This document shows, piece after piece, positions 1 to 9,251 of a stretch of DNA of 64,000 nt (the first letter of the stretch is position 1; the number at the start of each line of letters is the position of its first letter). The stretch is from Formivibrio citricus (lineage in GTDB: Bacteria; Pseudomonadota; Gammaproteobacteria; Burkholderiales; Chitinibacteraceae): assembly GCF_900115065.1 (NCBI RefSeq), contig NZ_FOVE01000011.1:1-64000 (forward strand), written 5' to 3'. A program made the translations under genes and the position numbers. The notes beneath the pieces were generated by a model. That model ran no database searches. It saw only the letters and a program-made list of their open reading frames with translations, and had not been told where the DNA came from.

Positions 1-458
1 GCTGCATGACCAACATCGGCCACTTCCGCGCTGCTGGAAAGGTCCTCGCCGGCAAGACCGACATCCCGACTCGGCTGTGGATCGCCCCGCCGACCAAGAT
101 GGACGCCATGATTCTCGCCGAAGAAGGCTACTACGCCGTACTCGGCAGCAGCGGCGCGCGCATGGAACCGCCGGGTTGCTCGCTGTGCATGGGCAACCAG
201 GCGCAGATCAGGAAGGGGAGCACCGCGATCTCCACCTCGACACGCAACTTCCCGAACCGCCTGGGGCTGGAAACACAAGTGTTCCTGGGCTCGGCCGAAC
301 TGTCGGCGGTGTGTGCGCTGCTGGGCAAAATCCCGACCCCGGCCGAGTACATGGAGCGGGTCAGCGCCGTGAACGAGAAGGCCGCCGAGGTGTACCGCTA
401 CATGAACTTCGACCGGATTGCGGAGTTCAGCGAGGTGGCGGCGACGGTTTCGCTCTGA
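1..458 (+). CDS. acnB: Aconitate hydratase B, C-terminal part (cut by window edge)
   Basis: This is the last ~152 codons of aconitase B, the cytosolic TCA-cycle enzyme that isomerises citrate and isocitrate through cis-aconitate; AcnB can also act on 2-methyl-cis-aconitate. The first whole codon (3-5) is a Cys in the context CMTNIGHFRAAGK. About 58 residues later comes GCSLCMGNQ. These three cysteines match the [4Fe-4S] ligands of the AcnB family. The N-terminal HEAT-like and swivel domains lie left of the window. The stop is TGA at 456-458, followed by a strong hairpin. The family call rests on direct motif recognition; only the 5' extent is unknown. Confidence 0.96.
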   Translation, partial: CMTNIGHFRAAGKVLAGKTDIPTRLWIAPPTKMDAMILAEEGYYAVLGSSGARMEPPGCSLCMGNQAQIRKGSTAISTSTRNFPNRLGLETQVFLGSAELSAVCALLGKIPTPAEYMERVSAVNEKAAEVYRYMNFDRIAEFSEVAATVSL

Positions 459-476
459 TACCGATGCTGGCATGAA

Positions 477-510
477 ACAAAGCCCCCGGAAAATCCGGGG
501 GCTTTGTTTG
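477..510. terminator. Bidirectional intrinsic terminator between acnB and HDOD gene
   Basis: A perfect 13-bp stem (477-489 with 495-507) encloses a 5-nt loop (aaaat). It is GC-rich in the centre and A/T-rich at the base, so it ends in a T-rich stretch on both strands. It lies between the convergent acnB and HDOD genes and can serve both. Confidence 0.9.
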
Positions 511-528
511 TCGAAAGACGTTTTGCCA

Positions 529-1416
529 TCATGAACATTGGACGAGTTTGGCTGCCGCCGGCGGTACGCCGAACCACTCCCATTCGCGGGCGACATTCAG
601 GGCTTGGCGCTGGACTAGTTTGTATGCTGTTTCGGGGTCGACTCCGATGAGGTCGGCAACGATCTGGTAGTCGTCCGGCAGGGCAGGGTCTTGCCAGTCG
701 TTGTTGAGGTGGCGCGCCAGGGCGGTTGAGACCGAAACGGTGCGCACTCGGGGCTCATTGGCGTAGCGCTCGTCCTGAAGGTGCTGCATCAGCTTGGGCA
801 AGTGCCAGGTGTTGAGCAGCTCCATGTGCAGGTCGTGCAGCGTGATGCCGAGAACCTGTATCTGGGCATCGCGGCTACGCATGCCCGGATTGTTCATGAG
901 CAGACTGGAAATTTCGGTGGACAGCGACGGCGCTTCGGTCCAGAGCAGGATTTCTGCGGTGTTGTGCAGCAATGCTGCCGTGGCGACTTCCTCCGGATCC
1001 AGATCGTGACGACGGCTTCCGATCATTTCTGCAAATTTGGCTGCAAGGTGAGCCCGGCTGCATACGCGTCGGCAGCCTTCCAGGGCTTGGGGTTGGGTTG
1101 CCAATTTACTTTCCAGTGTCAGCGCGTGGCCAAAGGTGCGGAAAAAACCGCCCAAGCCTATCATCAATAGAATGCGGTCTAGCGTGGTAACGTCGGTGAC
1201 TTGGGACGCGTGGCGATGGGATTCGAGATGCCGGATCAACCGCAATGACAATAGCGGATCATGCCGTACCAGATGTGCGACGTCGCGGATGCCGATATCA
1301 TCGATGCGTCCGTGCAAATCGTGCATCCGGGCGAGCGTAGAGGACAAAACCGGAATTTCTTGCTGGGAAAAATGGTGTGTCCAGCTTTTCAAGTCAGGTA
1401 GCGGTGCGTTGAGCAT
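529..1416 (-). CDS. HDOD domain-containing protein
   Basis: This 295-residue soluble protein has an HDOD domain at roughly residues 20-215, a catalytically unproven relative of HD phosphohydrolases that is common in signalling proteins. Seen directly are the typical N-terminal segment IPVLSSTLARMHDL, the DPLLSLRLIRHLESH helix and the ILLMIGLGGFF segment. No receiver, GGDEF or kinase domain is attached, and the C-terminal 80 residues match nothing I recognise. The ATG start is supported by AGGAG five bases upstream. It diverges from apaH with only 35 bp between starts and converges on acnB. HDOD proteins often act in motility or stress signalling; the role here is not shown by the sequence. 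Confidence 0.85.
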   Translation of the reverse strand: MLNAPLPDLKSWTHHFSQQEIPVLSSTLARMHDLHGRIDDIGIRDVAHLVRHDPLLSLRLIRHLESHRHASQVTDVTTLDRILLMIGLGGFFRTFGHALTLESKLATQPQALEGCRRVCSRAHLAAKFAEMIGSRRHDLDPEEVATAALLHNTAEILLWTEAPSLSTEISSLLMNNPGMRSRDAQIQVLGITLHDLHMELLNTWHLPKLMQHLQDERYANEPRVRTVSVSTALARHLNNDWQDPALPDDYQIVADLIGVDPETAYKLVQRQALNVAREWEWFGVPPAAAKLVQCS

Positions 1417-1451
1417 CGTGACTCCTGAAGAGACAAGGATTTTTATTCATT

Positions 1452-2279
1452 ATGGCACGTTATGTTGTCGGCGATGTCCAGGGTTGCTTCGATGAATTGA
1501 TGTTGTTGCTTGAGCGCATGGATTATGTACCGACAAAAGACCGGCTGTTCATCGTTGGCGATCTGGTCAACCGCGGCCCCTCTTCGCTCGAAGTGCTGCG
1601 CTGGGCAATGAGTGAGTGCGATCATGTTTCGGTGGTGCTTGGAAATCACGATTTGCATCTTCTTGCTTGCAGTGTTGGTGCGGCGCGCTGCAAGAAGGAA
1701 GACACGCTAGACAAGGTGCTGGCGGCGCCTGATGCGGGTGCGCTGCTGGATTGGTTGCGCCGTCAACCTTTGTTGTTAAGCGAGCCGGAGGGGCTCATTG
1801 TGCATGCGGGCATTCTGCCAGCTTGGGATGAAGAAACCGCCCAAGGGTTGGCGCAGGAGGTTTCTGCAACGCTGGCCGGCTCCACGTACGCACATTTCCT
1901 GATGCACATGTATGGCAATAAGCCCAATGCCTGGACGCCCGGTTTGGGCCCGATGGAACGGATGCGTTTGGCGGTCAATGCCTTTACCCGCATGCGTCTT
2001 GTTGACGATGCGGGCGCTCTCGACCTCAAGTTCAAAGGGGAGCTGGATCAGGCTCCACCCGGCCGCAGGGCGTGGTTCGAGTTCCCGCGAAGGGCTATTG
2101 TCGGTCGGCGGATCATCTGCGGGCACTGGTCTGCGCTGGGGCTGGTGTTGCGCGATGACTTGTGGGCGCTGGATACGGGGTGTGTCTGGGGAGGAATGCT
2201 GACCGGCGTTCGTCTGGAGGACGGGGCGCGGTTCCAGGTCCCTGCCTTGCGCCAGTATCAGTCCGTGGACTGCTACTGA
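1452..2279 (+). CDS. apaH: Symmetrical diadenosine tetraphosphatase
   Basis: ApaH hydrolyses Ap4A to two ADP in the cytosol; the family also removes Np4 caps from RNA 5' ends. The metallophosphatase motifs are all visible: GDVQG (residues 7-11), GDLVNRGP (36-43) and GNHD (64-67). The C-terminal half contains the usual ICGHWSALG segment with a metal-ligand His. The length of 275 residues is normal for the family. It stands alone on the plus strand, diverging from the HDOD gene. Its stop overlaps the convergent yacG end by 7 bp, so no room exists for a separate terminator. Confidence 0.95.
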   Translation: MARYVVGDVQGCFDELMLLLERMDYVPTKDRLFIVGDLVNRGPSSLEVLRWAMSECDHVSVVLGNHDLHLLACSVGAARCKKEDTLDKVLAAPDAGALLDWLRRQPLLLSEPEGLIVHAGILPAWDEETAQGLAQEVSATLAGSTYAHFLMHMYGNKPNAWTPGLGPMERMRLAVNAFTRMRLVDDAGALDLKFKGELDQAPPGRRAWFEFPRRAIVGRRIICGHWSALGLVLRDDLWALDTGCVWGGMLTGVRLEDGARFQVPALRQYQSVDCY

Positions 2280-2458
2280 TTATCCTCGGGGTCGGAAGGC
2301 TGGAGATCGGCGGGGATGCGGTATTGCTCGTCGGCCCACAACCCCAAGTCAATCAGGCGGCAGCGCGCAGAACAAAACGGGCGATAGGTATTGTCGGGAT
2401 GGAAGAGGGCAGGTGCGCCGCATTGTGGGCACGATACTTCGCGATAGGACGTGTTCAC
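2273..2458 (-). CDS. yacG: DNA gyrase inhibitor YacG (zinc-binding)
   Basis: This 61-residue zinc protein has Cys10, Cys13, Cys29 and Cys33 in the arrangement CPxCG...CSxRC, followed by the conserved IDLGLWADE segment. In Enterobacteria YacG binds GyrB and inhibits gyrase. It is the last gene of the pilB-pilC-pilD-coaE-zapD-yacG run, and its start overlaps the zapD stop by 4 bp (ATGA), which implies translational coupling. The association with coaE and zapD is the usual one in proteobacteria and supports the call. Confidence 0.93.
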   Translation of the reverse strand: MNTSYREVSCPQCGAPALFHPDNTYRPFCSARCRLIDLGLWADEQYRIPADLQPSDPEDNQ

Positions 2459-3213
2459 AGATTGCAGTAACCGAGCGAAAAATGGATGTCCGATTCGACC
2501 ACCTTGGCGCGTTCGCCGGACGTGGCGGGGACGATGAAGCGGATGTTGATCGCATAGCGATTGGCTGACAGCTCCGGAACCGCAGGCAGATCGGAGGGAA
2601 GGGTTATTCGCAGCATCTGCACGGTTTTACCGCCGGACATCTGCTGGAAAGCGCCGTTCTTGGCAACATACTGGCTGGTTTTGCAGGAATCGCGCAGAAG
2701 CCGCAGTACGATATCCAAGGCATGCTTGATGGGCAGGAGCGGTTCAAACCAGCGTTGCAGATCGACTCTGCGGTGGTCTGCCGGCTGTTGGCGCCAGTAA
2801 TAGTAGGAAGGCAAGTCGAACTCGCAGACGCCACCCGGGATGCTGGTTCGCTGTTTGATGGCCATCAGCCATTCATTTTCCCTCAAGTGCTGACCGAATT
2901 TTCCGGTCATGTCCAAAAGGCGGCTGTGTGTGGTTTCTATTTCGGAGAGCACCTTGTCCAGTGCTTCTTCGGAAATGTGGGGGTTGTTGCGCAACGCGGA
3001 CAACGATTGGCGCTGCCGTTCCAATTCCTGCAGAAGGTCCGACTTCAGGTCGGCCCTGCTGGCTACTTCCATGATCTCGAAAATTCCCAAGAGCGCGGTG
3101 TGATGATCGAGCGCGTGCTCGCGCGCGACGTAGAACGCCGTGCGGTCGTAAATGTCTTCCAGTCGCAGCAGGGTGCGAATGCGCTCGTTGGTCGGGAATT
3201 CGTAATGGGTCAC
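2455..3213 (-). CDS. zapD: Cell division protein ZapD
   Basis: ZapD (formerly YacF) bundles FtsZ protofilaments at the Z ring. The N-terminus YEFPTNERIRTLLRLED is the family signature, and the ~252-residue length agrees with the ~250 of the family. The frame is open 39 bp further upstream to an ATG at 3252, but that start has no ribosome-binding site. A GTG at 3213 is preceded by GGTGGTGA and puts the signature at residue 4, as in homologues, so I chose it. The protein is mostly helical with an FtsZ-binding beta region at its C-terminal part by family knowledge. It lies between coaE and yacG in one transcription unit. Confidence 0.92.
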   Translation of the reverse strand: MTHYEFPTNERIRTLLRLEDIYDRTAFYVAREHALDHHTALLGIFEIMEVASRADLKSDLLQELERQRQSLSALRNNPHISEEALDKVLSEIETTHSRLLDMTGKFGQHLRENEWLMAIKQRTSIPGGVCEFDLPSYYYWRQQPADHRRVDLQRWFEPLLPIKHALDIVLRLLRDSCKTSQYVAKNGAFQQMSGGKTVQMLRITLPSDLPAVPELSANRYAINIRFIVPATSGERAKVVESDIHFSLGYCNL

Positions 3214-3273
3214 GGCATCACCACCGGACAAAGATACGCAATTCTGCAGCATGACAACAGGTTTGAAAACCCA

Positions 3274-3897
3274 TTATTGCAATCCTTTTGCAAGTTGCAG
3301 GCAGCGGAGATGAAATTTGCAGACCTGTTCGTGCAATTCAAGCAAAGTGCCGTTGTTTTCAATCACGGCATCGGCGCGTTTCAGGCGCTCTTCCCGCGAA
3401 ATTTGTGCTGCCATGATGGAAGCAATTTGGGTCTGGCTCAATCTGCTGCGTTGTTTGACCCGTTCAATTTGTCGTTCAGGGGCGCAGTCGACGACGAGGA
3501 CCTGCTTGGTTAATTCGAGGAAGGTTGGGGCCTCGAAAAGCAAGGGAACAACCAGGACGCTATATGGCGTGCCCCGGATTTGCTCTGCAAGCTGATGCAC
3601 GATTTCCAGCCGGATCAGCGGGTGGAAAATGTCTTCCAGGGCTTTTCTGGCCGTCGCGTCGGAAAAAACGTGTGCTCGCATCCGGTCGCGATCCATGCTG
3701 CCGTCTGCGGCAATGAAAGCGGGACCGAATCTGTCAACGATGCGTTGCAGTGCCGGGGACGGGGGGCGGGACAAGGCGTGGCTGATCTGATCGGTATCGA
3801 TGACTTGTGCTCCAAGCCGAGCAAGCTCTTCGGCCACGACGCTCTTGCCGCAGCCGATTCCCCCCGTCAGTCCGACAACCAGACGGCTAGAAACCAT
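3274..3897 (-). CDS. coaE: Dephospho-CoA kinase
   Basis: CoaE phosphorylates the 3'-OH of dephospho-CoA with ATP, the last step of coenzyme A synthesis. The P-loop GGIGCGKS is at residues 12-19 counted from the chosen ATG, followed by the DTDQISHAL segment and a LID region with Arg-rich RVKQRSRLSQTQ. The start at 3897 gives 207 residues, the usual size, and overlaps the pilD stop by 11 bp. A longer frame exists to 3933, but its extra 12 residues resemble no CoaE and would overlap pilD further. The pilD-coaE-zapD-yacG order is typical of beta- and gammaproteobacteria. Confidence 0.94.
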   Translation of the reverse strand: MVSSRLVVGLTGGIGCGKSVVAEELARLGAQVIDTDQISHALSRPPSPALQRIVDRFGPAFIAADGSMDRDRMRAHVFSDATARKALEDIFHPLIRLEIVHQLAEQIRGTPYSVLVVPLLFEAPTFLELTKQVLVVDCAPERQIERVKQRSRLSQTQIASIMAAQISREERLKRADAVIENNGTLLELHEQVCKFHLRCLQLAKGLQ

Positions 3898-4741
3898 ACC
3901 AGCCCAGCAAGGGCGCTCCCCAGTGCATGGCAATGAAGCCCGCGATGCCGAGATACGGGCCGAACGGCATGGGTTTGCCGAAACCGTGCCGTGCTAGCAA
4001 GATCATGACGATGCCGAGTACGGCTCCGGTAATTGAAGACAGCAGGATGATCGCGGGCAGCATTTTCCATCCCAGCCAGGCGCCAAGAGCAGCCAAGAGC
4101 TTGAAGTCACCGTAACCCATACCTTCTTTTCCGGTCAGCAGCTTGAAAAGCCAGAATACGCACCAGAGCGAAAGGTAACCGGCCATGGCTCCGATGACGG
4201 CTTCGTTGAGCGAAACGAAGGTGCCTCCGAGGTTGAAAAGCAGTCCCAGCCACACGAGGGGCAGGGTCAGGCTGTCTGGCAGCAGACTGGTGTCCGCGTC
4301 AATGAAGATCAAGGCGATGAGAAACCAGGCAAACAGCAAGGCGCCGGCCATTTGCCAGGAGGCGCCATAGCGCCATGCAATCCATCCGGAAACGATGGCA
4401 GTCAACAGTTCGACGAGTGGATAGCGAATGCTGATTGGTGCCTTGCATTGGCGGCATTTACCCCCCAGAAACAGCCAGCTGAAGACGGGAATGTTTTCCA
4501 GAGCACTGATGGCGTGTCCGCAATGGGGGCATGCCGAGCGCGGAGAGACCAGATTGTATCTTGGCGGGGGCGGATATTCGCTGTCGGCCGGCAGGTCTAG
4601 GCAACTGCATTCGTGCCGGAAACTGTTTTCCATCATGACCGGGACGCGGTGAATGACGACGTTCAGAAAGCTGCCAATGAGCAGACCCAGAACCGAGAGC
4701 GCGGCCAAGCGCAATACCGGATCGTGAAGAATGATATCCAT
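3887..4741 (-). CDS. pilD: Type IV prepilin peptidase / N-methyltransferase
   Basis: PilD cleaves the leader of type IV prepilins and pseudopilins at the inner-membrane face and methylates the new N-terminal residue. It has 284 residues with about eight membrane helices. The cytoplasmic zinc loop contains Cys71, Cys74, Cys96 and Cys99 (CPHC...CRQC). The two aspartate motifs of the aspartic peptidase are present: FIDADTSLLPD near residues 146-156 and GYGDFK near 209-214. Its ATG overlaps the pilC stop by one base (TGATG), so the two are coupled. The cysteines indicate the full bifunctional form. Confidence 0.95.
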   Translation of the reverse strand: MDIILHDPVLRLAALSVLGLLIGSFLNVVIHRVPVMMENSFRHECSCLDLPADSEYPPPPRYNLVSPRSACPHCGHAISALENIPVFSWLFLGGKCRQCKAPISIRYPLVELLTAIVSGWIAWRYGASWQMAGALLFAWFLIALIFIDADTSLLPDSLTLPLVWLGLLFNLGGTFVSLNEAVIGAMAGYLSLWCVFWLFKLLTGKEGMGYGDFKLLAALGAWLGWKMLPAIILLSSITGAVLGIVMILLARHGFGKPMPFGPYLGIAGFIAMHWGAPLLGWYGF

Positions 4742-5976
4742 CAGCCACCCACCGCCTGGCCCATTTTGAAGATGGGGAGGTACATGGCGACGACCAAGCC
4801 GCCGATCAGGACGCCAAGAACCACCATGATGATCGGCTCCATCAAGCTGGAAAGCGCTTCCACTGCATTGTCGACTTCCTCTTCATAGTAATCGGCAACC
4901 TTGCTCAGCATCGAATCCAGCGAACCGGATTCTTCGCCGATCGCGGTCATTTGTAGCATCAGGTTGGGAAATACGTCGGCATTCTGCATGGCGATGGTCA
5001 GGCTGATGCCGGTCGCGACTTCGGACTGGATGCGTTTGGTAGCGACCTTGTAGAGGTGGTTGCCGGAAGCCCCGCCAACTGAATCCAGCGACTCGACCAG
5101 CGGTACGCCGGCGGCGAACATGGTGGAAAGGGTGCGGGCCCAGCGGGCCAGTGTGGCTTTGCGAACGATTTCGCCAAAGACCGGGAGTTTGAGAATCAGT
5201 CGGTCCATGAAGATTTGGATCGCCTCGGAGCGCCGCCAGGCTTTCATGAAAAAATAGAATCCGCCGAAGATACTGCCGAATATCAACCACCAGTATCTGA
5301 CGAAATAATCGGACAGCGCCATGACAAAGAGCGTCGGTGCGGGCAGGCTGGCACCGAAACTCGAGAAAAGATCCTTGAAGGCCGGGATGACAAAAATCAT
5401 GATGACCGCGGTGATGACAAAGGCCGCGATAATGACGGCAGTCGGGTAGAACATGGCCGACTTGATCTTCTTTTTGACGCTGAGGATTTTTTCCTTGTAG
5501 GTGGCGAGTCGGGCCAGCAGGGTATCGAGAATACCCGCCTGTTCACCGGCCTGGACCAGATTGCAGTACAACGCGTCGAAATAGGCCGGGTGTTTGCGAA
5601 ATGCCTGGGTGAGTGATGAACCGGTCTCAATGTCGTTCTTGATTTCCATGAGCAGCCGCGTGACCGAGGGGTTGCTGTGCCCCTTGGCGACGATATCGAA
5701 CGTCGTGAGCAACGGTACGCCGGACTTCATCATGGTCGCCAGTTGCCGGGTGAACATGGCAATGTCTTCATCTTTGATTCTTCGTCCAGAGCTGGTGCGT
5801 TGTTTCTTGACGAGGGTGGCGTTGATGCCTTGACGCCGTAGCGTGTTTTTTACCACCGCTTCGCCACCGGCGCGCATTTCTCCCTTGATGACCTTGCCCG
5901 CCTTGTCCTTGCCTTCCCAGCGGAAGGTGTATTCCTTGACTTTGAGAGTGGCGGGCGCTTTGGTCTGGATGGCCAT
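4741..5976 (-). CDS. pilC: Type IV pilus inner-membrane platform protein PilC
   Basis: PilC is the inner-membrane platform on which PilB acts during pilus extension. Of its 411 residues, two T2SSF domains occupy about 72-195 and 275-400. Each ends in a hydrophobic segment, with a third membrane helix near 220-245. The duplicated pattern around FTRQLATMMKSGVPL in the first half and RTLSTMFAAGVPL in the second is diagnostic. GGAGG six bases before the ATG fixes the start. It lies 20 bp after pilB and overlaps pilD by one base. Confidence 0.95.
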   Translation of the reverse strand: MAIQTKAPATLKVKEYTFRWEGKDKAGKVIKGEMRAGGEAVVKNTLRRQGINATLVKKQRTSSGRRIKDEDIAMFTRQLATMMKSGVPLLTTFDIVAKGHSNPSVTRLLMEIKNDIETGSSLTQAFRKHPAYFDALYCNLVQAGEQAGILDTLLARLATYKEKILSVKKKIKSAMFYPTAVIIAAFVITAVIMIFVIPAFKDLFSSFGASLPAPTLFVMALSDYFVRYWWLIFGSIFGGFYFFMKAWRRSEAIQIFMDRLILKLPVFGEIVRKATLARWARTLSTMFAAGVPLVESLDSVGGASGNHLYKVATKRIQSEVATGISLTIAMQNADVFPNLMLQMTAIGEESGSLDSMLSKVADYYEEEVDNAVEALSSLMEPIIMVVLGVLIGGLVVAMYLPIFKMGQAVGG

Positions 5977-5996
5977 GGGAACCTCCGGCTTGCAGT

Positions 5997-7706
5997 TTAT
6001 TCGTTGGTGATGGCCATGACTTCCTCAAGGGAAATCAGGCCTTGCTTGAATTTGATCAGGGCTGACTGGCGCAGGTCGCGCACGCCTTCCCGTTTCGCCT
6101 GGTCGGCGATGTCGATGGCGTTGCCGTTGCGCATGATGATGCGGTTGATTTCATCGCTGATAGGCATCACCTGATAAATGCCGACGCGGCCTTTGTGGCC
6201 GGTTCCCTTGCAGACATCGCAGCCTACGGCGCGGTAAGCGGTCCAGCTGCCGTCGAGATCGGCCTCTGTCAGTCCGGCATCAAGCAAGGCTTCTTCGGGA
6301 ATGTCGATAGGAGCCTTGCAGTTCGGGCACAGCCGCCGCCCAAGGCGTTGGGCGGTGATCAGGATGACTGACGAGGCGATGTTGAATGGTGCGACGCCCA
6401 TGTTGAGCATCCGGGTCAGCGTGGTGGGCGCGTCGTTGGTATGCAGTGTCGAAAAAACCATGTGGCCGGTCTGGGCTGCCTTGATGGAAATATCTGCGGT
6501 TTCGTAGTCCCGGATTTCGCCGACCATGATGACGTCCGGATCCTGGCGTAGAAAGGCCTTGAGCGCGGCAGCAAAAGTCAGCCCTGCTTTTTCGTTCACG
6601 TTGACCTGGTTGATACCGGCCAAGTTAATTTCCGCCGGGTCTTCTGCCGTGGAAATGTTGATGTCCGGGCTGTTCAGGATGTTGAGGCAGGTGTAAAGCG
6701 AAACGGTCTTGCCCGAGCCTGTCGGGCCGGTGACCAGTACCATGCCGTAGGGGCGGCGCACGGCGTCGAGCAGCAGCTCTTTCTGATCCGGATCGTAGCC
6801 CAGTGCATCGATGCCCAGCGTGGCCGATGTGGGGTCCAGGATACGCATACAGATTTTTTCGCCGTGCAGGGTCGGCAGGGTGGAAACGCGAAAGTCGATG
6901 GCGCGGGATTTGGATAGTACCAACTTCATGCGTCCGTCCTGTGGAACGCGTTTCTCCGAGATGTCGAGCTTGGAGATGACCTTGATGCGCGAGGCGATTT
7001 TTTCCTTGAATGCCAGCGGTGGCTGGGCGATTTCACGCAGCATGCCATCCTGGCGGTAGCGGATGCGATAGAACTTTTCGTACGGCTCGAAATGGATGTC
7101 GGATGCGCCGCAGTTGATCGCGTCCAACAGGATTTTCTGGATGTACTTGACGACGGGCGCGTCGTCAACGTCGGTGTTGACCCCGCTGTCCTGTTGCGAT
7201 TCTTCTTCGCCGCCGGTGATTTCCAGGTCCGCCACATCCATGACCATGTTCTTGATGTTGGCACCGGATGCCTCTACGATCTTCTCGATCATCGCGGCGA
7301 GTTTCGGGTCTTCGACGACGATGGGTTCAACCTGCAGGCCGGTTTGGAAGCGGACTTCTTCTATGGCCTGGATGTTGGTGATGTCGGAAATGCCGATAAA
7401 AATCTTGGCGGTGCCGCGCTTGAACAGCGGTACGATGCGTTGCGACAGGATGACCTTGTTGTCGAGCGCGCCTTGAGGAACGTAGCCGGGGTCAATCTGG
7501 TCGAGGTCGAGCATCGGATAGCCAAATGCCTGCGAGCTGAACTCGGCGATGCTGCGGGCAGTCATTTTCTTGCTGCGTACGAGTTGCTCAATGAACGGTA
7601 TTTTCGAACTCGTGGCAGCTTCCTGCAGAGCCTCGGCATCGGCTTCAAGCAAGCGCCCGTGCTGCACCAGCAGGCGGGCGAGACCGGAAAGGTTGGGAGC
7701 TGCCAT
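5997..7706 (-). CDS. pilB: Type IV pilus assembly ATPase PilB
   Basis: PilB is the hexameric cytoplasmic ATPase that drives pilus extension. An N-terminal T2SSE_N-like domain spans about 55-160. The ATPase core has the Walker A motif GPTGSGKT (327-334), the Asp box around ISTAEDPAEI (351-360), the Walker B region DVIMVGEIRD (391-400) and the His box ending STLHTND (419-425). A tetracysteine zinc site (CPNC...CDVC) follows in the C-terminal part. The length of 569 residues is normal. The twitching ATPase pilT is not in this window. The gene heads the minus-strand run to yacG. Confidence 0.96.
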   Translation of the reverse strand: MAAPNLSGLARLLVQHGRLLEADAEALQEAATSSKIPFIEQLVRSKKMTARSIAEFSSQAFGYPMLDLDQIDPGYVPQGALDNKVILSQRIVPLFKRGTAKIFIGISDITNIQAIEEVRFQTGLQVEPIVVEDPKLAAMIEKIVEASGANIKNMVMDVADLEITGGEEESQQDSGVNTDVDDAPVVKYIQKILLDAINCGASDIHFEPYEKFYRIRYRQDGMLREIAQPPLAFKEKIASRIKVISKLDISEKRVPQDGRMKLVLSKSRAIDFRVSTLPTLHGEKICMRILDPTSATLGIDALGYDPDQKELLLDAVRRPYGMVLVTGPTGSGKTVSLYTCLNILNSPDINISTAEDPAEINLAGINQVNVNEKAGLTFAAALKAFLRQDPDVIMVGEIRDYETADISIKAAQTGHMVFSTLHTNDAPTTLTRMLNMGVAPFNIASSVILITAQRLGRRLCPNCKAPIDIPEEALLDAGLTEADLDGSWTAYRAVGCDVCKGTGHKGRVGIYQVMPISDEINRIIMRNGNAIDIADQAKREGVRDLRQSALIKFKQGLISLEEVMAITNE

Positions 7707-7801
7707 CGTTGTCGTTCTTTCTCGATTCTTCTGTCAGTGTTCTGGAAAGGCACATATTGGCCGAAAGGGGCATGAAACCCCTGTCAAGTCTAGCAGATGT
7801 A

Positions 7802-9067
7802 TCAACTTTCCGGAGGGGGAATCAGCCGGAGGACCCTGATGCTGCGCCCCTGGGTTTGCACGATTTCGAGGCGCTGGTCGGCGATGACCAGGCAGGTTTC
7901 CGCATCCGGAATTTCTTCGAGGTGTTCAAGCGCCAGCCCGTTGAGCGTTTTGGGGCCGTCGAGGGGGAAGTGCGTGCCGAATTTCCGGTTGACTTCCCGC
8001 AGGGGCGAGGCTCCGTCGAGCAAGAAGCTGCCGTCGGCCTGAATCTCTGCTCGCGCGCTGGTAGTCGGCGCGGAGGTCGTGAATTCGCCGATGATCTGCT
8101 CAAGAATGTCTTCCAGGGTGATGAGCCCCAGGAGTTCGCCGTACTCGTCGACGATCAGGCCAAGCCGTCGGCGATTTTCCTGAAAATTCTGCAGTTGGGT
8201 GAACAGCGGGGTTCCGGAGGGGACGAAATAGGCCGGGCGCATGATTTCGCGCAGGTCGTCTGCGCTGAAGCCCTCTTCGCGCATGGACAGGATCTTGCGC
8301 GCATGCAGGATGCCGATGATGTTGTCGGGGTCTCCGCAGTGAACCGGCAGGCGGGTGTGGTGGCAGGTAAAAAGCGCTTCGCGCAGGGCTTCGGAGGACG
8401 CATTAAGATCGATCGATTCAATCATGTGGCGCGGGGTCATGACGTCGTTGACCGTGATGCTGGATAGCTCGAACAGGTTCAGAAGGATGGAATGATGCTT
8501 TTTTTCCATGTAGTGCCCCGACTCCAGTACCAGCAGTCGCAACTCCTCCGGTGACAGGGCATGATCTTTGTCGTTTCCGTTGTGCAGCTGCAGCAGGTGC
8601 AACAGCCCGGTCACGAACAGGTTTACAAACCAGACCACGGGATAAAGCAGTTTCAGCAGGAAGGCGAGTGGGTAGCTTGCGGCATAGGCCACGGGCTCGG
8701 CATGGCGCGCCGCGATGTTCTTGGGGGTGGCCTCGCTGAAAATCAGGATGGCAAAAGTGACGAGCGAAGTGGCGATGGCCAGAGCCACTTCGTTTTGTCC
8801 GGCCAACTTGAAACTGATGACGGTGGCGAGCGATGCCGAGACGGAATTGATGAAGTTGTTGCCGAGCAGGATGACGCCCAGCAGCTTGTCGGTTTGCCGT
8901 AGCAGCTGCTGGGTCCGTAGCGCCGGGCCGTAGCCGGATTGCGCGCGTCCGGCCAAGCGGTAGCGGTTGATTGCCATCATGGCCGTTTCCGCCATCGAAA
9001 AGAAGCCCGAAGCGATGAGGCAGGACACCAGGGCGATGAAAAGGATGGCGAGCGGCGTATCTTCCAC
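7802..9067 (-). CDS. CNNM/CorC-type membrane protein with CBS domains
   Basis: Of the 421 residues, an N-terminal DUF21/CNNM membrane domain with about four helices spans 1-185. A CBS pair around 200-330 follows (PRHMIESIDLN and MRPAYFVPSGTPL mark the two repeats), then a C-terminal CorC/HlyC domain ends with the usual DGASPLREVN and GLALEHLEEIP segments. Relatives (YfjD, YhdP, MpfA) are linked to Mg2+ export or homeostasis. The ADP/ATP binding of the CBS pair and the transported ion are inferred from the family. The start is a GTG at 9067 with no clear Shine-Dalgarno. It diverges from ffh across a 184-bp promoter gap. Confidence 0.9.
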   Translation of the reverse strand: MEDTPLAILFIALVSCLIASGFFSMAETAMMAINRYRLAGRAQSGYGPALRTQQLLRQTDKLLGVILLGNNFINSVSASLATVISFKLAGQNEVALAIATSLVTFAILIFSEATPKNIAARHAEPVAYAASYPLAFLLKLLYPVVWFVNLFVTGLLHLLQLHNGNDKDHALSPEELRLLVLESGHYMEKKHHSILLNLFELSSITVNDVMTPRHMIESIDLNASSEALREALFTCHHTRLPVHCGDPDNIIGILHARKILSMREEGFSADDLREIMRPAYFVPSGTPLFTQLQNFQENRRRLGLIVDEYGELLGLITLEDILEQIIGEFTTSAPTTSARAEIQADGSFLLDGASPLREVNRKFGTHFPLDGPKTLNGLALEHLEEIPDAETCLVIADQRLEIVQTQGRSIRVLRLIPPPES

Positions 9068-9160
9068 GGTTTGTGGGTAGGAGGTGTCGACAGGCGAATG
9101 ATCGGATGGTGGCCGGTGGCTGTCAAACGTCGTGCTGTGCGATGTCAGTGGATGGGAGTC

Positions 9161-9188
9161 TTCTGCGGAGCCTGACTTCGGGTAGAAT
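9161..9188 (+). promoter_or_regulatory. Candidate sigma70-type promoter of ffh
   Basis: TAGAAT (9183-9188) is a good -10 box, with a weak TTCTGC (9161-9166) at 16 bp spacing. It lies about 64 bp before the ffh start in the gap between divergent genes. The -35 is poor, so the assignment is tentative. Confidence 0.35.
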
Positions 9189-9251
9189 CACTCGATTCAA
9201 AAAGCGTCATATTGATGCAGGTTGTTCTGCGCCTGCATAAGAGAGGGAATC